DNA of 64,000 nucleotides from Lelliottia nimipressuralis. GTDB lineage: Bacteria > Pseudomonadota > Gammaproteobacteria > Enterobacterales > Enterobacteriaceae. Location: contig NZ_SDDX01000021.1 of NCBI RefSeq assembly GCF_004115925.1, positions 186,001-250,000 of the forward strand, in the 5' to 3' direction. The position numbers were made by a program, and so were the translations under genes. Below are positions 47,939 through 59,588 of this stretch, piece by piece (the stretch's first letter is position 1; the number at the start of each line of letters is the position of its first letter). The notes beneath the pieces are model-generated. The model saw only the letters and a list, made by a program, of their open reading frames with translations, did no database searches and was not told the origin of the DNA.

Positions 47939-49289
47939 ATCCACGTTTCTGCATCATCTCCGCGTGATGACGTTTTTCACCGAACATCACCACAATTAGC
48001 AGCAATACTGCCATTATGCTGCCGCCAATCATCACCATAAAGCCACCGTCCCAGCCGAAGAAATCGACCGTGTAACCGACGATAGCGCTGGCGGCGACCG
48101 ATCCGCCGAGATAACCAAACAGACCGGTAAAGCCTGCGGCGGTCCCTGCTGCTTTCTTCGGCGCCAGTTCAAGGGCATGCAGGCCGATCAGCATTACCGG
48201 GCCATAAATCAGGAAGCCAATCACGATCATACAGGCCATATCCACACCCGGATTTCCCGGAGGGTTGAGCCAGTAAACGATCGTGGCGATGGTCACCAGC
48301 GTCATAAAGAACACGCCCGTTGCACCGCGGTTGCCTTTGAACACTTTATCCGACATCCAGCCGCAAATCAGCGTGCCCGGGATCCCGGCATATTCATACA
48401 AGAAATAGGCCCAGGATGACTTATCCAGCGCGAAGTGCTTCACCTCTTTCAGATAGGTTGGCGACCAGTCGAGAATGCCGTATCGCAGCAGATAGACAAA
48501 CACGTTCGCCACCGCGATGTACCACAGCAGTTTGTTCGGCAGAACGTATTTCATGAAGATTTGCTTCGCCGTCAGCTCCTCTTCGTGCTGCTCGCTATAG
48601 TCGTCCGGATAGTCGTTTTTATACTCTTCGATTGGCGGCAGGCCGCAGGATTGCGGGGTATCGCGCATCAGCGCAAAAGCAATCATCGCCACCAGAATCG
48701 CGCCAAATGCAGGCATGTACAGCGCCGCTTTCCAGTCGTTAAACCACGCCATCCCTAGCAGGAACAGCAGTGGCGGAATACCACCGCCGACGTTATGGGC
48801 GCAGTTCCACACCGACACAATCCCGCCGCGCTCTTTCTGCGACCACCAGTGGACCATGGTACGTCCGCACGGTGGCCACCCCATTCCCTGGAACCAGCCG
48901 CAGATAAACAGCAGCACAAACATCACTGCGATGCTGGAGGTCGCCCAGGGCACAAAGCCCATAAACAGCATGACCGCCGCAGCCAGAATCAGGCCCGCCG
49001 GTAAGAAGACGCGCGGATTCGAGCGGTCCGAGACCGACCCCATGATGAATTTCGAAAAACCGTAGGCAATTGAAATGCCGGAGAGCGCGAAACCTAAGTC
49101 ACCGCGCGAAAACCCCTGTTCAACCAGATACGGCATCGCCAGGGCGAAGTTTTTGCGCACCAGATAGTAAGCGGCATAGCCGAAGAAAATTCCGAGGAAG
49201 ATTTGCCAGCGCAGGCGGCGATAAAGCGGGTCAACTTCTGCCTCTGGCAGACGTGCCCGATGCGGAGCAGGTTTGAAGATACTGAGCAT
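47937..49289 (-). CDS. glpT: GlpT, glycerol-3-phosphate:phosphate antiporter
   Basis: MFS antiporter that brings in sn-glycerol-3-phosphate, and fosfomycin. 450 residues, 12 helices; substrate-binding Arg in [59 protein letters not shown] at 49289 has a GGAGG site; an ATG 18 bases upstream is in frame. In K-12 glpQ and inaA lie between this gene and yfaE; here they are absent. Confidence 0.96.
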   Translation of the reverse strand: MLSIFKPAPHRARLPEAEVDPLYRRLRWQIFLGIFFGYAAYYLVRKNFALAMPYLVEQGFSRGDLGFALSGISIAYGFSKFIMGSVSDRSNPRVFLPAGLILAAAVMLFMGFVPWATSSIAVMFVLLFICGWFQGMGWPPCGRTMVHWWSQKERGGIVSVWNCAHNVGGGIPPLLFLLGMAWFNDWKAALYMPAFGAILVAMIAFALMRDTPQSCGLPPIEEYKNDYPDDYSEQHEEELTAKQIFMKYVLPNKLLWYIAVANVFVYLLRYGILDWSPTYLKEVKHFALDKSSWAYFLYEYAGIPGTLICGWMSDKVFKGNRGATGVFFMTLVTIATIVYWLNPPGNPGVDMACMIVIGFLIYGPVMLIGLHALELAPKKAAGTAAGFTGLFGYLGGSVAASAIVGYTVDFFGWDGGFMVMIGGSIMAVLLLIVVMFGEKRHHAEMMQKRG

Positions 49290-49545
49290 AACAGCCTCCG
49301 TGGCCATATTGTTAATTGCCAGGGCTTTTACTGCACCCCAGCTCCAGAGAGGTTGGGGATGTTAAATAATCACGACGATTGTTACTGTGAATCAACGCAC
49401 GAATTGTTACAGAAATATGACACAGTGCTCAAAAAGGCGCACGGAATCACATTTCATTTTCGAATTGCGCTCGTTTGTGTTCGAAATCAAACAAACCACA
49501 TTTTTGATGTGGCTAAATGGTAAAAAACGAACATGAGGGAAGACA
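49290..49545. promoter_or_regulatory. Divergent glpT/glpABC control region
   Basis: 256 bases between the two starts. GlpR-type half sites are visible: TTTTCGAATTGCGCTCG (49457 on), GTGTTCGAAATCAAACA (49477 on) and AACGAACAT (49526-49534), matching pieces of the consensus with TTCG/CGAA arms. A TGTGA near 49386 may be half a CRP site. The arrangement agrees with GlpR and CRP control in E. coli; individual sites are uncertain. Confidence 0.6.
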
Positions 49546-51174
49546 ATGGCAATCCGCGATCCCCGTTATAGCGATGTGATTATCATTGGCGGCGGCGCAA
49601 CGGGCGCCGGGATGGCGCGGGACTGCGCCCTGCGAGGCTTAAGCGTTACGCTGCTCGAACGTCACGATATCGCCACCGGCGCCACCGGGCGCAATCACGG
49701 CTTATTGCACAGCGGCGCGCGCTACGCCGTGACCGACAACGAATCCGCGCGCGAGTGCATCGCCGAAAACCAGATTCTCAAACGCATCGCCCGCCACTGC
49801 ATTGAACCCACAGACGGCCTGTTTATCACGCTGCCAGAGGACGATCTGGCGTTTCAGAAAACCTTTATTACCGCCTGCACTAACGCGGGTATCAATGCCG
49901 AAGCGATAGATCCTCTGCTTGCCCGACGCATCGAACCGGCGGTAAACCCGGCCCTGCTGGGCGCAGTGAAAGTGCCCGACGGCACCGTGGACCCCTTCCG
50001 CCTGACGGCTGCGAATATGCTCGATGCCCGCGAACACGGCGCGACCATTCTGACCGCGCATGAAGTCACAGGGCTTATCCGTGAAGGCGACAGCGTGCGG
50101 GGCGTGCGTGTCTATGATCGCCTGTACGGAGAACACAGCGAGCTGTACGCAGGGGTGGTGGTCAACGCTGCCGGGATCTGGGGCCAGCACATTGCGGAGT
50201 ATGCAGAGTTGTCCGTTCGCATGTTCCCGGCGAAAGGCTCGCTGCTGATCCTCGATCACCGTATCAACAATCACGTCATCAACCGCTGCCGCAAACCGTC
50301 CGACGCCGACATCCTGGTGCCGGGCGATACCATCTCCCTGATTGGTACCACCTCCACGCACATTGATTACAACGATATCGACTGTAATCGGGTGACTGCC
50401 GAAGAGGTGGATATCCTGCTGCGCGAAGGGGAAAAACTGGCGCCGATCATGGCGCAAACCCGCATTCTGCGCGCCTATGCCGGGGTACGCCCGCTGGTCG
50501 CCAGCGACGACGATCCGAGCGGGCGCAACGTCAGCCGTGGCATTGTGTTGCTCGATCACGCCGCGCGTGACGGGCTGGAAGGTTTTATTACCATCACCGG
50601 CGGCAAACTGATGACCTACCGGCTGATGGCGCAGTGGGCCACCGACGCCGTGTGCCGTAAACTCGGCAATACGCAGCCCTGCACCACTGCTGAGCGCCCG
50701 CTGCCAGGCTCGCAGGAGCCAACCGAAAAAACGCTGCAAAAAATCATCTCCCTGCCCGCGCCGCTGCGCGGATCGGCCATCTACCGCCATGGCGATCGCA
50801 CGCCCGCCTGGCTGGGCCAGGGCCGCCTCAACCGCAGCCTGGTGTGCGAATGCGAAGCCGTCACTGCGGGCGAAGTGCAGTATGCGGTGGAAAATCTGGC
50901 GGTTAACAACCTGCTCGATTTACGCCGCCGTACCCGCGTCGGGATGGGCACCTGTCAGGGCGAGCTGTGCGCCTGCCGCGCGGCGGGCCTGTTACAGCGT
51001 TTCAATGTCACCACCTCCACGCAATCACTGACGCAGCTCAGCGAGTTCCTCAATGAGCGCTGGAAAGGGGTGCAGCCTGTCGCCTGGGGCGATGCGCTGC
51101 GCGAAAGCGAATTTACCCGCTGGGTCTACCAGGGGCTGTGCGGACTGGAAAAGGAGCAGCACGATGAAATTTGA
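49546..51174 (+). CDS. glpA: GlpA, anaerobic glycerol-3-phosphate dehydrogenase large subunit
   Basis: FAD subunit oxidising glycerol-3-phosphate to dihydroxyacetone phosphate during anaerobic growth. 542 residues: FAD motif [16 protein letters not shown] near the start, and a C-terminal BFD-like [2Fe-2S] domain with CECEAV and [17 protein letters not shown] precedes ATG. Overlaps glpB by 11 bases. Confidence 0.96.
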   Translation: MAIRDPRYSDVIIIGGGATGAGMARDCALRGLSVTLLERHDIATGATGRNHGLLHSGARYAVTDNESARECIAENQILKRIARHCIEPTDGLFITLPEDDLAFQKTFITACTNAGINAEAIDPLLARRIEPAVNPALLGAVKVPDGTVDPFRLTAANMLDAREHGATILTAHEVTGLIREGDSVRGVRVYDRLYGEHSELYAGVVVNAAGIWGQHIAEYAELSVRMFPAKGSLLILDHRINNHVINRCRKPSDADILVPGDTISLIGTTSTHIDYNDIDCNRVTAEEVDILLREGEKLAPIMAQTRILRAYAGVRPLVASDDDPSGRNVSRGIVLLDHAARDGLEGFITITGGKLMTYRLMAQWATDAVCRKLGNTQPCTTAERPLPGSQEPTEKTLQKIISLPAPLRGSAIYRHGDRTPAWLGQGRLNRSLVCECEAVTAGEVQYAVENLAVNNLLDLRRRTRVGMGTCQGELCACRAAGLLQRFNVTTSTQSLTQLSEFLNERWKGVQPVAWGDALRESEFTRWVYQGLCGLEKEQHDEI

Positions 51175-52423
51175 TACGGTGATTATTGGTGGCGGTCTCG
51201 CCGGGCTGCTGTGCGGCCTGAAGCTGACGCAAAGCGGCCAGCGCTGCGCCATTATCAGTCGCGGTCAAAGCGCGCTGCATTTTTCGTCAGGCTCCCTGGA
51301 CCTGCTCGGCGCGATGGCCGACGGTTCACCCGTCCAGAATCCGCTCACGGCGGTGCAAAACCCGGCGGCCCTGCCGCCTGAACACCCTTACCGCCGGGTG
51401 GGGGTTGAAAATATTGCCCGCTTCGCGCGAGAAACCGAAAGCCTCCTCGCCGCCAGCGGCGCGCGCTTAAAGGGCAATGCCGGGCAAAATCACGCCCGCG
51501 TCACGCCGCTTGGCACCCAGCGCAGCGCCTGGCTCAGCCCGGAAGAGGTGCCTGTCGCCCCCAGCCAGAACCAGCGCGTCTGCGTCATTGGCATCAGCGG
51601 ATTTCTCGATTTTCAGGCCCATCTTGCCGCTGCGTCGCTGCGACACCAGGGGATTCACGCGGACACGGCGGAGATCGAGTTACCGGAGCTGGATGTCCTG
51701 CGGGATAACGCCAGTGAGTTTCGCGCCGTGAATATTGCCCGCCTGCTGGACAACGACGTTCACTGGCCGATGATTTTTGACGCCTTACATCCTCTGGCGC
51801 AGGGCGTCGATGCCCTGTACATGCCGGCCTGTTTTGGCCTGACGGATAATCGTTTGTGGCGCTGGCTCAGCGATCGCCTCCCCTGCCCGCTCTGGCTGCT
51901 GCCGACGCTGCCGCCATCTGTGCCAGGGATTCGTCTGCACAATCAGCTTCAGCGGCAGTTTATCGCTCAGGGCGGCGTCTGGATGGCGGGGGATGAAGTC
52001 AAAAAAGTGTCGCTTGAAGCGGGTAACGCCCATGCCGTCTGGACGCGAAACCATGAGGATATTCCGCTGCGTGCCCGTTTTGTGGTACTGGCGAGCGGCA
52101 GTTTCTTCAGTAACGGATTAATCAGCACCCGCGAAGGGATCCGCGAGGCGGTGATGGGGCTGGACGTGCGCCAGAGCGCCTCCCGCGCCGACTGGTATCA
52201 GAGCGATTTCTTCACACCCCAGCCGTGGCAGCAGTTTGGTGTCATCACCGATGAGCATCTGCGCCCGCAGCTTTCCGGCGTGGCGATCGACAATCTTTAC
52301 GCCATTGGCTCGGTGCTGGGCGGTTTTGACCCGATAGCCCAGGGCTGCGGCGGCGGTGTCTGCGCCATCACGGCGCTGTCCGTTGCCGAACAGATTTGCC
52401 AGCGAGCGGGAGAACAACCATGA
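51164..52423 (+). CDS. glpB: GlpB, anaerobic glycerol-3-phosphate dehydrogenase subunit B
   Basis: FMN-type flavoprotein linking GlpA to the GlpC membrane component. 419 residues; nucleotide motif [15 protein letters not shown] at the N-terminus and [20 protein letters not shown] near the end. [11 protein letters not shown] at 51164 has AAGGAG upstream and gives the family length. Its stop overlaps the glpC start (ATGA). Confidence 0.95.
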   Translation: MKFDTVIIGGGLAGLLCGLKLTQSGQRCAIISRGQSALHFSSGSLDLLGAMADGSPVQNPLTAVQNPAALPPEHPYRRVGVENIARFARETESLLAASGARLKGNAGQNHARVTPLGTQRSAWLSPEEVPVAPSQNQRVCVIGISGFLDFQAHLAAASLRHQGIHADTAEIELPELDVLRDNASEFRAVNIARLLDNDVHWPMIFDALHPLAQGVDALYMPACFGLTDNRLWRWLSDRLPCPLWLLPTLPPSVPGIRLHNQLQRQFIAQGGVWMAGDEVKKVSLEAGNAHAVWTRNHEDIPLRARFVVLASGSFFSNGLISTREGIREAVMGLDVRQSASRADWYQSDFFTPQPWQQFGVITDEHLRPQLSGVAIDNLYAIGSVLGGFDPIAQGCGGGVCAITALSVAEQICQRAGEQP

Positions 52424-53610
52424 ACGATACCCGTTTTGAAAGCTGCATCAAATGCACCGTCTGCACCACCGTCTGTCCAGTGAGCAGCGTGAATCCGCGC
52501 TACCCGGGGCCGAAACAGGCCGGGCCGGACGGCGAGCGTCTGCGCCTGAAAGATGGCGCACTGTACGACGACGCGCTGAAATACTGCATTAACTGCAAGC
52601 GCTGTGAAGTCGCCTGCCCCTCTGATGTTAAAATCGGGGATATTATCCAGCGCGCGCGGGCGCAGTACAGCACGCAAAAACCGACCCTTCGTGATGCCAT
52701 TTTAAGCCATACGGATCTGATGGGCAGCGTCTCCACGCCGTTCGCCCCGCTGGTGAATGCGGCGACCTCGCTGAAACCGGTGCGAAAGCTCCTCGACGTG
52801 GCGCTCAAAATCGATCATCACCGCACTCTGCCCAAATACTCCCACGGGACTTTCCGCCGCTGGTATAAAAGCGTTGCCGAGAGACAGGCGCAGTACACCG
52901 ACCAGGCCGCGTTCTTCCACGGCTGTTACGTGAACTATAACCACCCGCAGTTGGGCAAAGATCTGGTCAGCGTGTTGAATGCAATGGGCACCGGCGTGCA
53001 GTTGCTGAATAAAGAGAAATGCTGCGGCGTGCCGCTGATTGCCAACGGCTTTACCGACCGGGCGCGTAAACAGGCCCGACACAACGTGACCTCCTTGCGC
53101 GAAGCGATTGTCGACAAAGGGATCCCGGTCCTCGCCACGTCGTCCACCTGCACCTTTACGCTGCGGGATGAATATCCGCATCTGCTGGACGTCGATAACA
53201 GCGGTTTGCGCGAGCACATCGAGCTGGCCACCCGTTTTATCTGGCGCAAACTGGATAGCGGGCAGAGGCTGCCGTTAAAGAAATTACCGCTGAAAGTGGT
53301 GTATCACACACCCTGTCATATGGAAAAAATGGGCTGGGCGATTTATACGCTGGAGCTACTCAGGCTGATTCCGGGGCTGGAACTGACAGTGCTGGATTCG
53401 CGCTGCTGCGGGATTGCAGGGACCTACGGCTTTAAAAGCGAAAACTACCCGACGTCGCAGGCCATTGGTGCGCCGCTGTTCCGCCAGATCGAAGAGAGCG
53501 GCGCGGACCTGGTGGTGACCGACTGCGAAACCTGCAAATGGCAGATCGAGATGTCCACGAGCCTGCGCTGTGAACATCCAATCTCCCTGCTGGCGAAAGC
53601 GCTCAGCTAA
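52420..53610 (+). CDS. glpC: GlpC, iron-sulfur membrane-anchor subunit
   Basis: Passes electrons from GlpAB to menaquinone at the membrane. 396 residues: two [4Fe-4S] motifs ([12 protein letters not shown] and [12 protein letters not shown]), then two CCG domains (EKCCGVP and SRCCGIAG) of the heterodisulfide-reductase kind. Strong terminator after it. Confidence 0.95.
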   Translation: MNDTRFESCIKCTVCTTVCPVSSVNPRYPGPKQAGPDGERLRLKDGALYDDALKYCINCKRCEVACPSDVKIGDIIQRARAQYSTQKPTLRDAILSHTDLMGSVSTPFAPLVNAATSLKPVRKLLDVALKIDHHRTLPKYSHGTFRRWYKSVAERQAQYTDQAAFFHGCYVNYNHPQLGKDLVSVLNAMGTGVQLLNKEKCCGVPLIANGFTDRARKQARHNVTSLREAIVDKGIPVLATSSTCTFTLRDEYPHLLDVDNSGLREHIELATRFIWRKLDSGQRLPLKKLPLKVVYHTPCHMEKMGWAIYTLELLRLIPGLELTVLDSRCCGIAGTYGFKSENYPTSQAIGAPLFRQIEESGADLVVTDCETCKWQIEMSTSLRCEHPISLLAKALS

Positions 53611-53613
53611 GCA

Positions 53614-53640
53614 GACCGGGGCGTTTTGCCCCGGTTTTTT
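53614..53640. terminator. Terminator between glpC and yfaY
   Basis: ACCGGGGC, short loop, GCCCCGGT, T5. It ends at the yfaY stop. Confidence 0.88.
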
Positions 53641-54839
53641 CACTCGATAAACAGTGTTTCCACCACCTCTATCCAGCCATGATCGCTGGCGACCTCTTTG
53701 CCATTCAGCCAGCGGCGCAGCATATTCAACGCCATCATCGCGCACACCTCCTGGCGCACCTGCAGGCTGTAACGCGTGGCGCTCATTTTCACGCGCAGAG
53801 CGTGAGTGCCCTGCGGTGTGGCGAGGGCAAAATTGAGATGCTCATCTTCAAGGCCAGTCACCGCCAGCGCCAGTCCGGCGAAATGGTTGACCCGACGATC
53901 GGCCGTCCAGTGGGCGGTTTGCGCGAGTGTCTCTTCCTGCGAAGGCACCACTTCACTCGCCAGTAGCGAGGCGTTTGCCCGCGAGAGTTGCAACGCCAGC
54001 AAACCGCCGGTGAACTGCTCGCTCAGGGTCAGGCTCAATTGACGGTCCTGAAGATGACGGGCGATTTGCGCCGGTAATCCTTCGGTGCCTTCAAAGATCA
54101 GATTTTCACCCGCTACGCGCTGCACCTCAGGCCATGCCGCCAGCATCGCCTCTTTTTGCGTCGCCGGACCGGTCAGTTTCAGCTCGATTATGGGCATTGA
54201 GGAGCGGTAGCCCATTGATACCCCTTCCGGCAGCTCAAGGGGATCGAGGCTTTGCGCCAGATCGCTTTCCGAACGGCCAAAGGTGGTGAGGCGCAGGCAA
54301 ATCGGCGGCTCTGGCAGTGTGAACCGCTCGCGCAGGCGCGGCATAATTTCCTGCTCGACCATCACTTTAAATTCAGAGGGAACGCCGGGGGTAAAGAACA
54401 TCAGGCAGCGGTTCAGCTTGACCGCAAAACCGCAGGCCGTGCCGACTGGATTATTAATAAACTCGGCGCTGGCGGGGATTTCCGCCTGCTTGCGGTTGCT
54501 GGGCGCCATCACCCGGCCACGCTCGCTGAAGAAGCGTTCCATCTGCACCAGCCACTCTTTATGCAGCACCAGCCCTTCGCCTTTGGCCGTCGCCGCTGCC
54601 AGTGCGCTGAGGTCGTCGCTGGTTGGCCCGAGGCCACCGTTGACGATCAGCACATCCGCATGTTCGCTGCGCTCACGCAGCACGTTGACCAGCGACTCGA
54701 GGCTATCGCCGACGGTATTACGGCGCGTTAACGGTAAACCCTGCTCAAAGAAAAAATTGGCCAGCCAGGCCGCATTGGTATCGGTAATTTGTCCATGCAG
54801 CACTTCGTCGCCAGTGGACAACATTTCCACGCTTATCAT
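53640..54839 (-). CDS. yfaY: YfaY, CinA-like protein
   Basis: 399 residues, CinA family: N-terminal molybdopterin-binding-like domain (MLSTGDEVLHGQITDTNAAW, VNGGLGPTSDDLSA, TPGVPSEFKVM) and a C-terminal PncC-like deamidase domain. E. coli YfaY is thought to be weakly active or inactive as an NMN deamidase. MISVEML at 54839 has GGGAG and the family length; an ATG 30 bases upstream is in frame. Confidence 0.92.
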   Translation of the reverse strand: MISVEMLSTGDEVLHGQITDTNAAWLANFFFEQGLPLTRRNTVGDSLESLVNVLRERSEHADVLIVNGGLGPTSDDLSALAAATAKGEGLVLHKEWLVQMERFFSERGRVMAPSNRKQAEIPASAEFINNPVGTACGFAVKLNRCLMFFTPGVPSEFKVMVEQEIMPRLRERFTLPEPPICLRLTTFGRSESDLAQSLDPLELPEGVSMGYRSSMPIIELKLTGPATQKEAMLAAWPEVQRVAGENLIFEGTEGLPAQIARHLQDRQLSLTLSEQFTGGLLALQLSRANASLLASEVVPSQEETLAQTAHWTADRRVNHFAGLALAVTGLEDEHLNFALATPQGTHALRVKMSATRYSLQVRQEVCAMMALNMLRRWLNGKEVASDHGWIEVVETLFIE

Positions 54840-54932
54840 CGTGTTCTCCCACTTATTTAGTGGAAACACTATAGCGCAATCAGATGTGGGGGGAAGAGAG
54901 AAACAGGTGCGGCAGGACGCCGCACCCTAAAA

Positions 54933-55475
54933 TCAGAATCCTGCGCTCACGCCCACGTACGGGCCATCGGCCAGCGCGTTGTCGCGGTTGCCGTCTTTAC
55001 CGGCGAGGTTCAGGTAGCGATAACCGGCTTCGATGGTGATCGGACGCATGATGGTCCAGCGCGCACCGGCGTTGGCTTCTTCATAGCTGTCGATACCGCT
55101 GGAGAGGGAATCCGGAGAGTAGTAGTACTCACCAAACAGACCGAAGCTGTCGCCGATTTTCCACTGCAAACCGCCGCCCACTGCTGCTGCGTAGCCTTCG
55201 TCGCCGTCGTTCGGGTTAGTGTAGATACCTTTCCCGCCAACGGTCGCCAGGAATGGACCCAGCGGAATGTTCAGGCCCAGACCGAGGCTCGCGGCATCGC
55301 CGTCGTCATCGTTGTGAGTCCAGCCACCGGTCATCGCCAGGCCGGAGGTGTCTGTGCCCATGCCAAAACCGAGGTGGGTGTAATCCTTACCCGCCTGGCC
55401 GCTAAAAGAGATTGCATTTGCCGCCGCAGATACAAACATCAGGCCGCTCAGGCCCAGTAATGCCACTTTTTTCAT
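54933..55475 (-). CDS. yfaZ: YfaZ outer-membrane protein
   Basis: 180 residues: signal peptide (MKKVALLGLSGLMFVSAAANA), then a beta-rich barrel with typical alternation (THLGFGMGT, GEYYYSPDSLSS, EAGYRYLNLAG) ending VGVSAGF with the terminal Phe. Function unknown. The frame extends 75 bases upstream, but MKKVALLG fits the family. Confidence 0.9.
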   Translation of the reverse strand: MKKVALLGLSGLMFVSAAANAISFSGQAGKDYTHLGFGMGTDTSGLAMTGGWTHNDDDGDAASLGLGLNIPLGPFLATVGGKGIYTNPNDGDEGYAAAVGGGLQWKIGDSFGLFGEYYYSPDSLSSGIDSYEEANAGARWTIMRPITIEAGYRYLNLAGKDGNRDNALADGPYVGVSAGF

Positions 55476-55634
55476 TGTCGTGATCCCGCACTCATTTAAA
55501 ATAGATATCCCAAAACCGCGCGATTTTAACCCGAGAAATCCAGGGATCAATGCGCTATCGGTGCGTATGACGTTTAGATTGTAACGATTTGAAACTTTAT
55601 GGCGTTAGCCAGCCGCCGCAGCTGCCTGAAAACG

Positions 55635-56996
55635 CTAGCCTTTCAGAAAAGCGTTCACCCACTGCTGCAGCGCCCGACGGGAGATTTTGATCCCACCGCT
55701 TTTTAGCTCAGCGGGCAAAACCAGCCAGTGCCGCGGCTGCTGGAAACGCGCCAGCTTATCGCCCACCCACTCCGGGAAGGTCGTGATATCCGCGTCTTCT
55801 GCGCATTCGACCACCGCCACCGGTCGTTGACCAAATTCGGCGTCGTCCAGCGGCACGATGAAAACCTGATGAATCAGCGGATGCCCGCTAATGACGCGCT
55901 CCAGCTCTTCCGGCTGAATGCCTTCTCCGCCGCTGAAAAAGAGATTATCCATGCGCCCGACAAGAGTCAGACGGCCGTCATGTAACTCCCCGCGATCGCG
56001 GGTAGCGAACCAGCCTTGCGCATTGGCAAGGGGCGCTAATCCGCCGTCGCGCCAGTAGCCGCTGGCCATACTTTTGGCCCGGAGCCAGACCTCACCTTCC
56101 ACAATTTTAACCTCGCGCCCCGGTAGCGCAGTTCCGACATCCGGTTGCCCGTCGGCTTCTTTCGCGCAGACTGTCGAAGCGAATTCCGTCAGCCCGTAAC
56201 CGCACCAGGTTTTGATCCCCTGCTCTTGCGCCCGAAGGGTTAACTCAACGGGGATCGCCGCGCCGCCCAACAGGACGGCCCGGAGGGCGACAGGATCAGG
56301 GTGATTCAGCAAACGCCAGAGCTGCGTCGGCACCAGCGAGGCATGTGTGCAGCCCTCCAGCATCTGCTCCAGGGGCTGTTTTTCACGCACGGTTAATCGC
56401 GCGCCGGCCAGTAGCCAACGCCACAAAATCCCCTGTCCGGAGACATGAAAAAGAGGCAGGGAAAGCAGCCAGTCATCATCGTCGCCATAAGGCATCAGAG
56501 AGAGCACCCCCTGCGCGCTGGCAAGATGCGCGTCGCAGGTATGTACCGCCGCTTTTGGCAGACCGGTCGAACCGGAGGTGAGCGTCATAGATGCCAGCCG
56601 CGCAGGTTGCCAGGGGGCGGCGTAGTGACCAGCTGATTCGCGCATCAACACCGGTGGCAATACGTCGAACTCGCCATCCAGCACCAGCGCAAAACGCAAC
56701 GTCATCTGGGGAATTAATACATTCAGCAGCGGACGTGGAAGCTGCGGGTTGACGGGTAAAATCCGCGCGCCGCATTGCAGTAATGCCAGCCAGGCCAGCA
56801 GAGTGCTGGGATGGTTTTGCGCCATCAGCATCACCCCGTCGCCATCCTGCACGCCCTGCTGATGGAAGCCGCCTGCCAGCGCATCAACGCGCTGGCACAG
56901 CTGATGCCAGGTCAGCGTGTCACTGTTCAGGCGCAGCGCGGGTTTATCGGCCTTTCGCTGACACCAGTGCCGCCACGGCCAGTCGGTAAAGCTCAT
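55635..56996 (-). CDS. menE: MenE, o-succinylbenzoyl-CoA synthetase
   Basis: Activates o-succinylbenzoate with ATP and CoA in menaquinone synthesis. 453 residues; AMP-binding motif [37 protein letters not shown], and the catalytic Lys in [10 protein letters not shown]. Last gene of the men operon; overlaps menC by 4 bases. Confidence 0.95.
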   Translation of the reverse strand: MSFTDWPWRHWCQRKADKPALRLNSDTLTWHQLCQRVDALAGGFHQQGVQDGDGVMLMAQNHPSTLLAWLALLQCGARILPVNPQLPRPLLNVLIPQMTLRFALVLDGEFDVLPPVLMRESAGHYAAPWQPARLASMTLTSGSTGLPKAAVHTCDAHLASAQGVLSLMPYGDDDDWLLSLPLFHVSGQGILWRWLLAGARLTVREKQPLEQMLEGCTHASLVPTQLWRLLNHPDPVALRAVLLGGAAIPVELTLRAQEQGIKTWCGYGLTEFASTVCAKEADGQPDVGTALPGREVKIVEGEVWLRAKSMASGYWRDGGLAPLANAQGWFATRDRGELHDGRLTLVGRMDNLFFSGGEGIQPEELERVISGHPLIHQVFIVPLDDAEFGQRPVAVVECAEDADITTFPEWVGDKLARFQQPRHWLVLPAELKSGGIKISRRALQQWVNAFLKG

Positions 56997-57958
56997 AGCA
57001 GTGGCTCCAGCGCCTCAACGTCCACCAGCGGGAGCGTATTCTCCGGCCAGCGACGCACCAGCTGGGCCTGCATCAGATTGAGCGTGTCCAGCCCCGGAAT
57101 GGTCTGCGGGGTGAGCCACGCGGCAATCCGCGCCAGTTGCGTCAGGCCAAGGCTCGACTCAATGGAAGAACTTATCACCGCCGTCAGGCCGAGAGCGTGG
57201 GCCGCAGCAACCTGCTTGCGCACCTTATCCAGGCTGCCCGTCAGCGTCGGCTTGATCACCACCGCACTCACGCCCGGCTCGGCGAGAAACTGGAAATCCG
57301 CTTCACGCAGGCTTTCATCCCAGGCAATGGCAATTCCCGTCTCCTGCGCAAAGGCGCGCGAGTCGTCGCGGGTTTTGCACGGCTCTTCCATAAATGCGAT
57401 GCGATCGCGATACACCGGATTGACGTACTTCGCGAACTGCTGCGCCTTGAGCGGCGTCCACGCGCGGTTTGCATCCAGACGCAGACGCAAATCCGGAATC
57501 GCTTCGAGCAGCAAATTGACCACCATGCCATCGCGTACGGCTTCGTACAGGCCCACTTTGACCTTGGCGACTTTCTCGCCGGGCATAGCGCTAAGGGCGG
57601 CAAACAGTTCGTCCGGATCGCCCGAGCAGAGCGGCGCGGCGCGGTAATCCGCCGCGTCCGGCAGCGTGCCGTCCAGCTCGGCCAGCGCGCAGCTAATACC
57701 GAAGGCGGCAGAAGGCACCTCCGGCAGTGCCGGAGAAGCCCCTTCGCGCCAGGCATTCACCCAGCTCAGCAGCGCGGCCTGGGCGTCGTCAAGGGACTCA
57801 AGGCTAAAGCCCGGCAGCGGCGAGATTTCGCCCCAGCCCTGCTTTTCACCCTGCTGCAGATGGACGAAGAGACCGTCACGGGTTTTTATCCGCCGTTCAC
57901 GCAGCACCACGCCCGCGTCCATGGGTATCTGCCAGCGGTAAACCTGCGCGCGACGCAT
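56993..57958 (-). CDS. menC: MenC, o-succinylbenzoate synthase
   Basis: Enolase-superfamily dehydratase turning SHCHC into o-succinylbenzoate. 321 residues; catalytic KVKVG, metal ligands in LDANRAW, EEPCK and AWDESL, second Lys in AVVIKPTL. Overlaps menB by 1 base and menE by 4. Confidence 0.95.
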   Translation of the reverse strand: MRRAQVYRWQIPMDAGVVLRERRIKTRDGLFVHLQQGEKQGWGEISPLPGFSLESLDDAQAALLSWVNAWREGASPALPEVPSAAFGISCALAELDGTLPDAADYRAAPLCSGDPDELFAALSAMPGEKVAKVKVGLYEAVRDGMVVNLLLEAIPDLRLRLDANRAWTPLKAQQFAKYVNPVYRDRIAFMEEPCKTRDDSRAFAQETGIAIAWDESLREADFQFLAEPGVSAVVIKPTLTGSLDKVRKQVAAAHALGLTAVISSSIESSLGLTQLARIAAWLTPQTIPGLDTLNLMQAQLVRRWPENTLPLVDVEALEPLL

Positions 57959-58815
57959 TACGGATTCCGTTTGTATTTGCTGAAGTCCGGCTGGCGTTTT
58001 TCGTTAAACGCGTTGCGGCCTTCCTGCCCTTCTTCGGTCATGTAGAACAACATAGTGGCGTTACCCGCCAGCTCCTGCAGACCGGCCTGACCGTCGCAGT
58101 CGGCGTTCAGTGCCGCTTTCAGGCAGCGCAGCGCCATTGGGCTATTTTGCAGCATTTCGCGACACCAGCGAACGGTCTCTTTTTCCAGATCGGCAATCGG
58201 CACCACCGTGTTGACGAGACCCATATCCAGCGCCTCTTTGGCATCGTACTGACGGCACAGGAACCAGATTTCACGCGCCTTTTTCTGACCGACAATGCGC
58301 GCCATATAGGACGCACCCCAGCCGCCGTCGAAGGAGCCGACTTTCGGACCGGTCTGGCCGAAAATGGCGTTCTCAGCGGCAATCGTCAGATCACACATCA
58401 TGTGCAGCACGTGGCCGCCACCGATGGAGTAGCCAGCGACCATCGCCACGACCGGTTTTGGACAGGTGCGGATCTGGCGCTGGAAGTCGAGCACATTCAG
58501 GTGATGTACGCCGGAGTCATCCTGATATCCGCCGTAGTCGCCGCGCACTTTCTGATCGCCGCCCGCGCAGAAAGCTTTGTCGCCTTCGCCGGTCAGAACG
58601 ATCACGCCGACGTTATCGTCGTAACGTGCATCGGCCAGCGCCTGCATCATCTCTTTCACGGTCAGGGGACGAAACGCGTTACGCACCTGCGGACGGTTGA
58701 TGGTGATTTTGGCAATGCCGTCCGTCGATTTGTGGTAACGAATATCCGTATAGCCTTCGGAGCAGTCTTGCCATTCAACGGGGGCATACAGCATTTGTTC
58801 ATCAGGGTAGATCAT
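57958..58815 (-). CDS. menB: MenB, 1,4-dihydroxy-2-naphthoyl-CoA synthase
   Basis: Crotonase-fold enzyme closing the naphthoquinone ring. 285 residues: oxyanion-hole motifs [12 protein letters not shown] and [33 protein letters not shown], and C-terminal [11 protein letters not shown]. Overlaps menH by 4 bases. Confidence 0.97.
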   Translation of the reverse strand: MIYPDEQMLYAPVEWQDCSEGYTDIRYHKSTDGIAKITINRPQVRNAFRPLTVKEMMQALADARYDDNVGVIVLTGEGDKAFCAGGDQKVRGDYGGYQDDSGVHHLNVLDFQRQIRTCPKPVVAMVAGYSIGGGHVLHMMCDLTIAAENAIFGQTGPKVGSFDGGWGASYMARIVGQKKAREIWFLCRQYDAKEALDMGLVNTVVPIADLEKETVRWCREMLQNSPMALRCLKAALNADCDGQAGLQELAGNATMLFYMTEEGQEGRNAFNEKRQPDFSKYKRNP

Positions 58816-59588
58816 GGGATGTCCTTTATTCGAAAACGCAGTATCTGCGCCAGACTCGCGGCAACCGCAGCGGGATTGTCCCGGTGGGCGTTGTGTCCGG
58901 CATTGGGAATCACATGGCGTTCGGCGTTAAGTTCAGCCGCGAGGGCTGCAAACTTCTCGTCGCGCTCGCCATACACATAGTGAAAAGGCGTCGTGCGGGC
59001 GTTCAGCGCCGCGCGTAAATCAGGTTGGTTCGCCAGGGAGGTGGCCTGCAGCATGGCGGCAAGCGTTGCACCATTATTTTGGCTGCGCAGGGTGATGAGT
59101 TCGTCACGCTGCGCGTCAGTCAGTGAGTCAAAAACCGGCTGCTGATACCAGGCACGAAACACTGACGGCAGCGGTTCATCGCGAAAACGTTGCGCCCAGC
59201 GGCGGTCAGATTCGGCTCGCGCCTCTCGCGCTGTCGCATCGCACAGGCCCGGATGACCGCCCTCGACAATCAGCCCCGCCAGCCCTTTCGGCTGCCGACA
59301 GGCATGAACCATCGCAACGCGGCCGCCGAGAGAGTACCCCACCAGCCAGTAGTTAAGTATGTTGTAACTAAGCAGCGTATTGGTCAGCAGTTGGCTCACG
59401 TCGCTGAACCCAGAGACGGCAATATCCTGTGAACCGCCGTGCCCAGGAAGATCCAGATACAGCTGCGGATAGTCGGGCACCATCGCGCCCACCGTCTGCC
59501 ATTCGCGACAGTCGCCGGAAAAACCGTGCAGGAAGACCAGCCAGGGCAACCCTGGCTTACCGACACGCCTTTCACCGGCCAGAATCAT
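58812..59588 (-). CDS. menH: MenH, SHCHC synthase
   Basis: Alpha/beta hydrolase-fold lyase removing pyruvate from SEPHCHC. 258 residues (E. coli 252): oxyanion region [12 protein letters not shown], nucleophilic Ser in [10 protein letters not shown], catalytic His in GHNAHRDNP. Overlaps menD by 4 bases. Confidence 0.94.
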   Translation of the reverse strand: MILAGERRVGKPGLPWLVFLHGFSGDCREWQTVGAMVPDYPQLYLDLPGHGGSQDIAVSGFSDVSQLLTNTLLSYNILNYWLVGYSLGGRVAMVHACRQPKGLAGLIVEGGHPGLCDATAREARAESDRRWAQRFRDEPLPSVFRAWYQQPVFDSLTDAQRDELITLRSQNNGATLAAMLQATSLANQPDLRAALNARTTPFHYVYGERDEKFAALAAELNAERHVIPNAGHNAHRDNPAAVAASLAQILRFRIKDIP

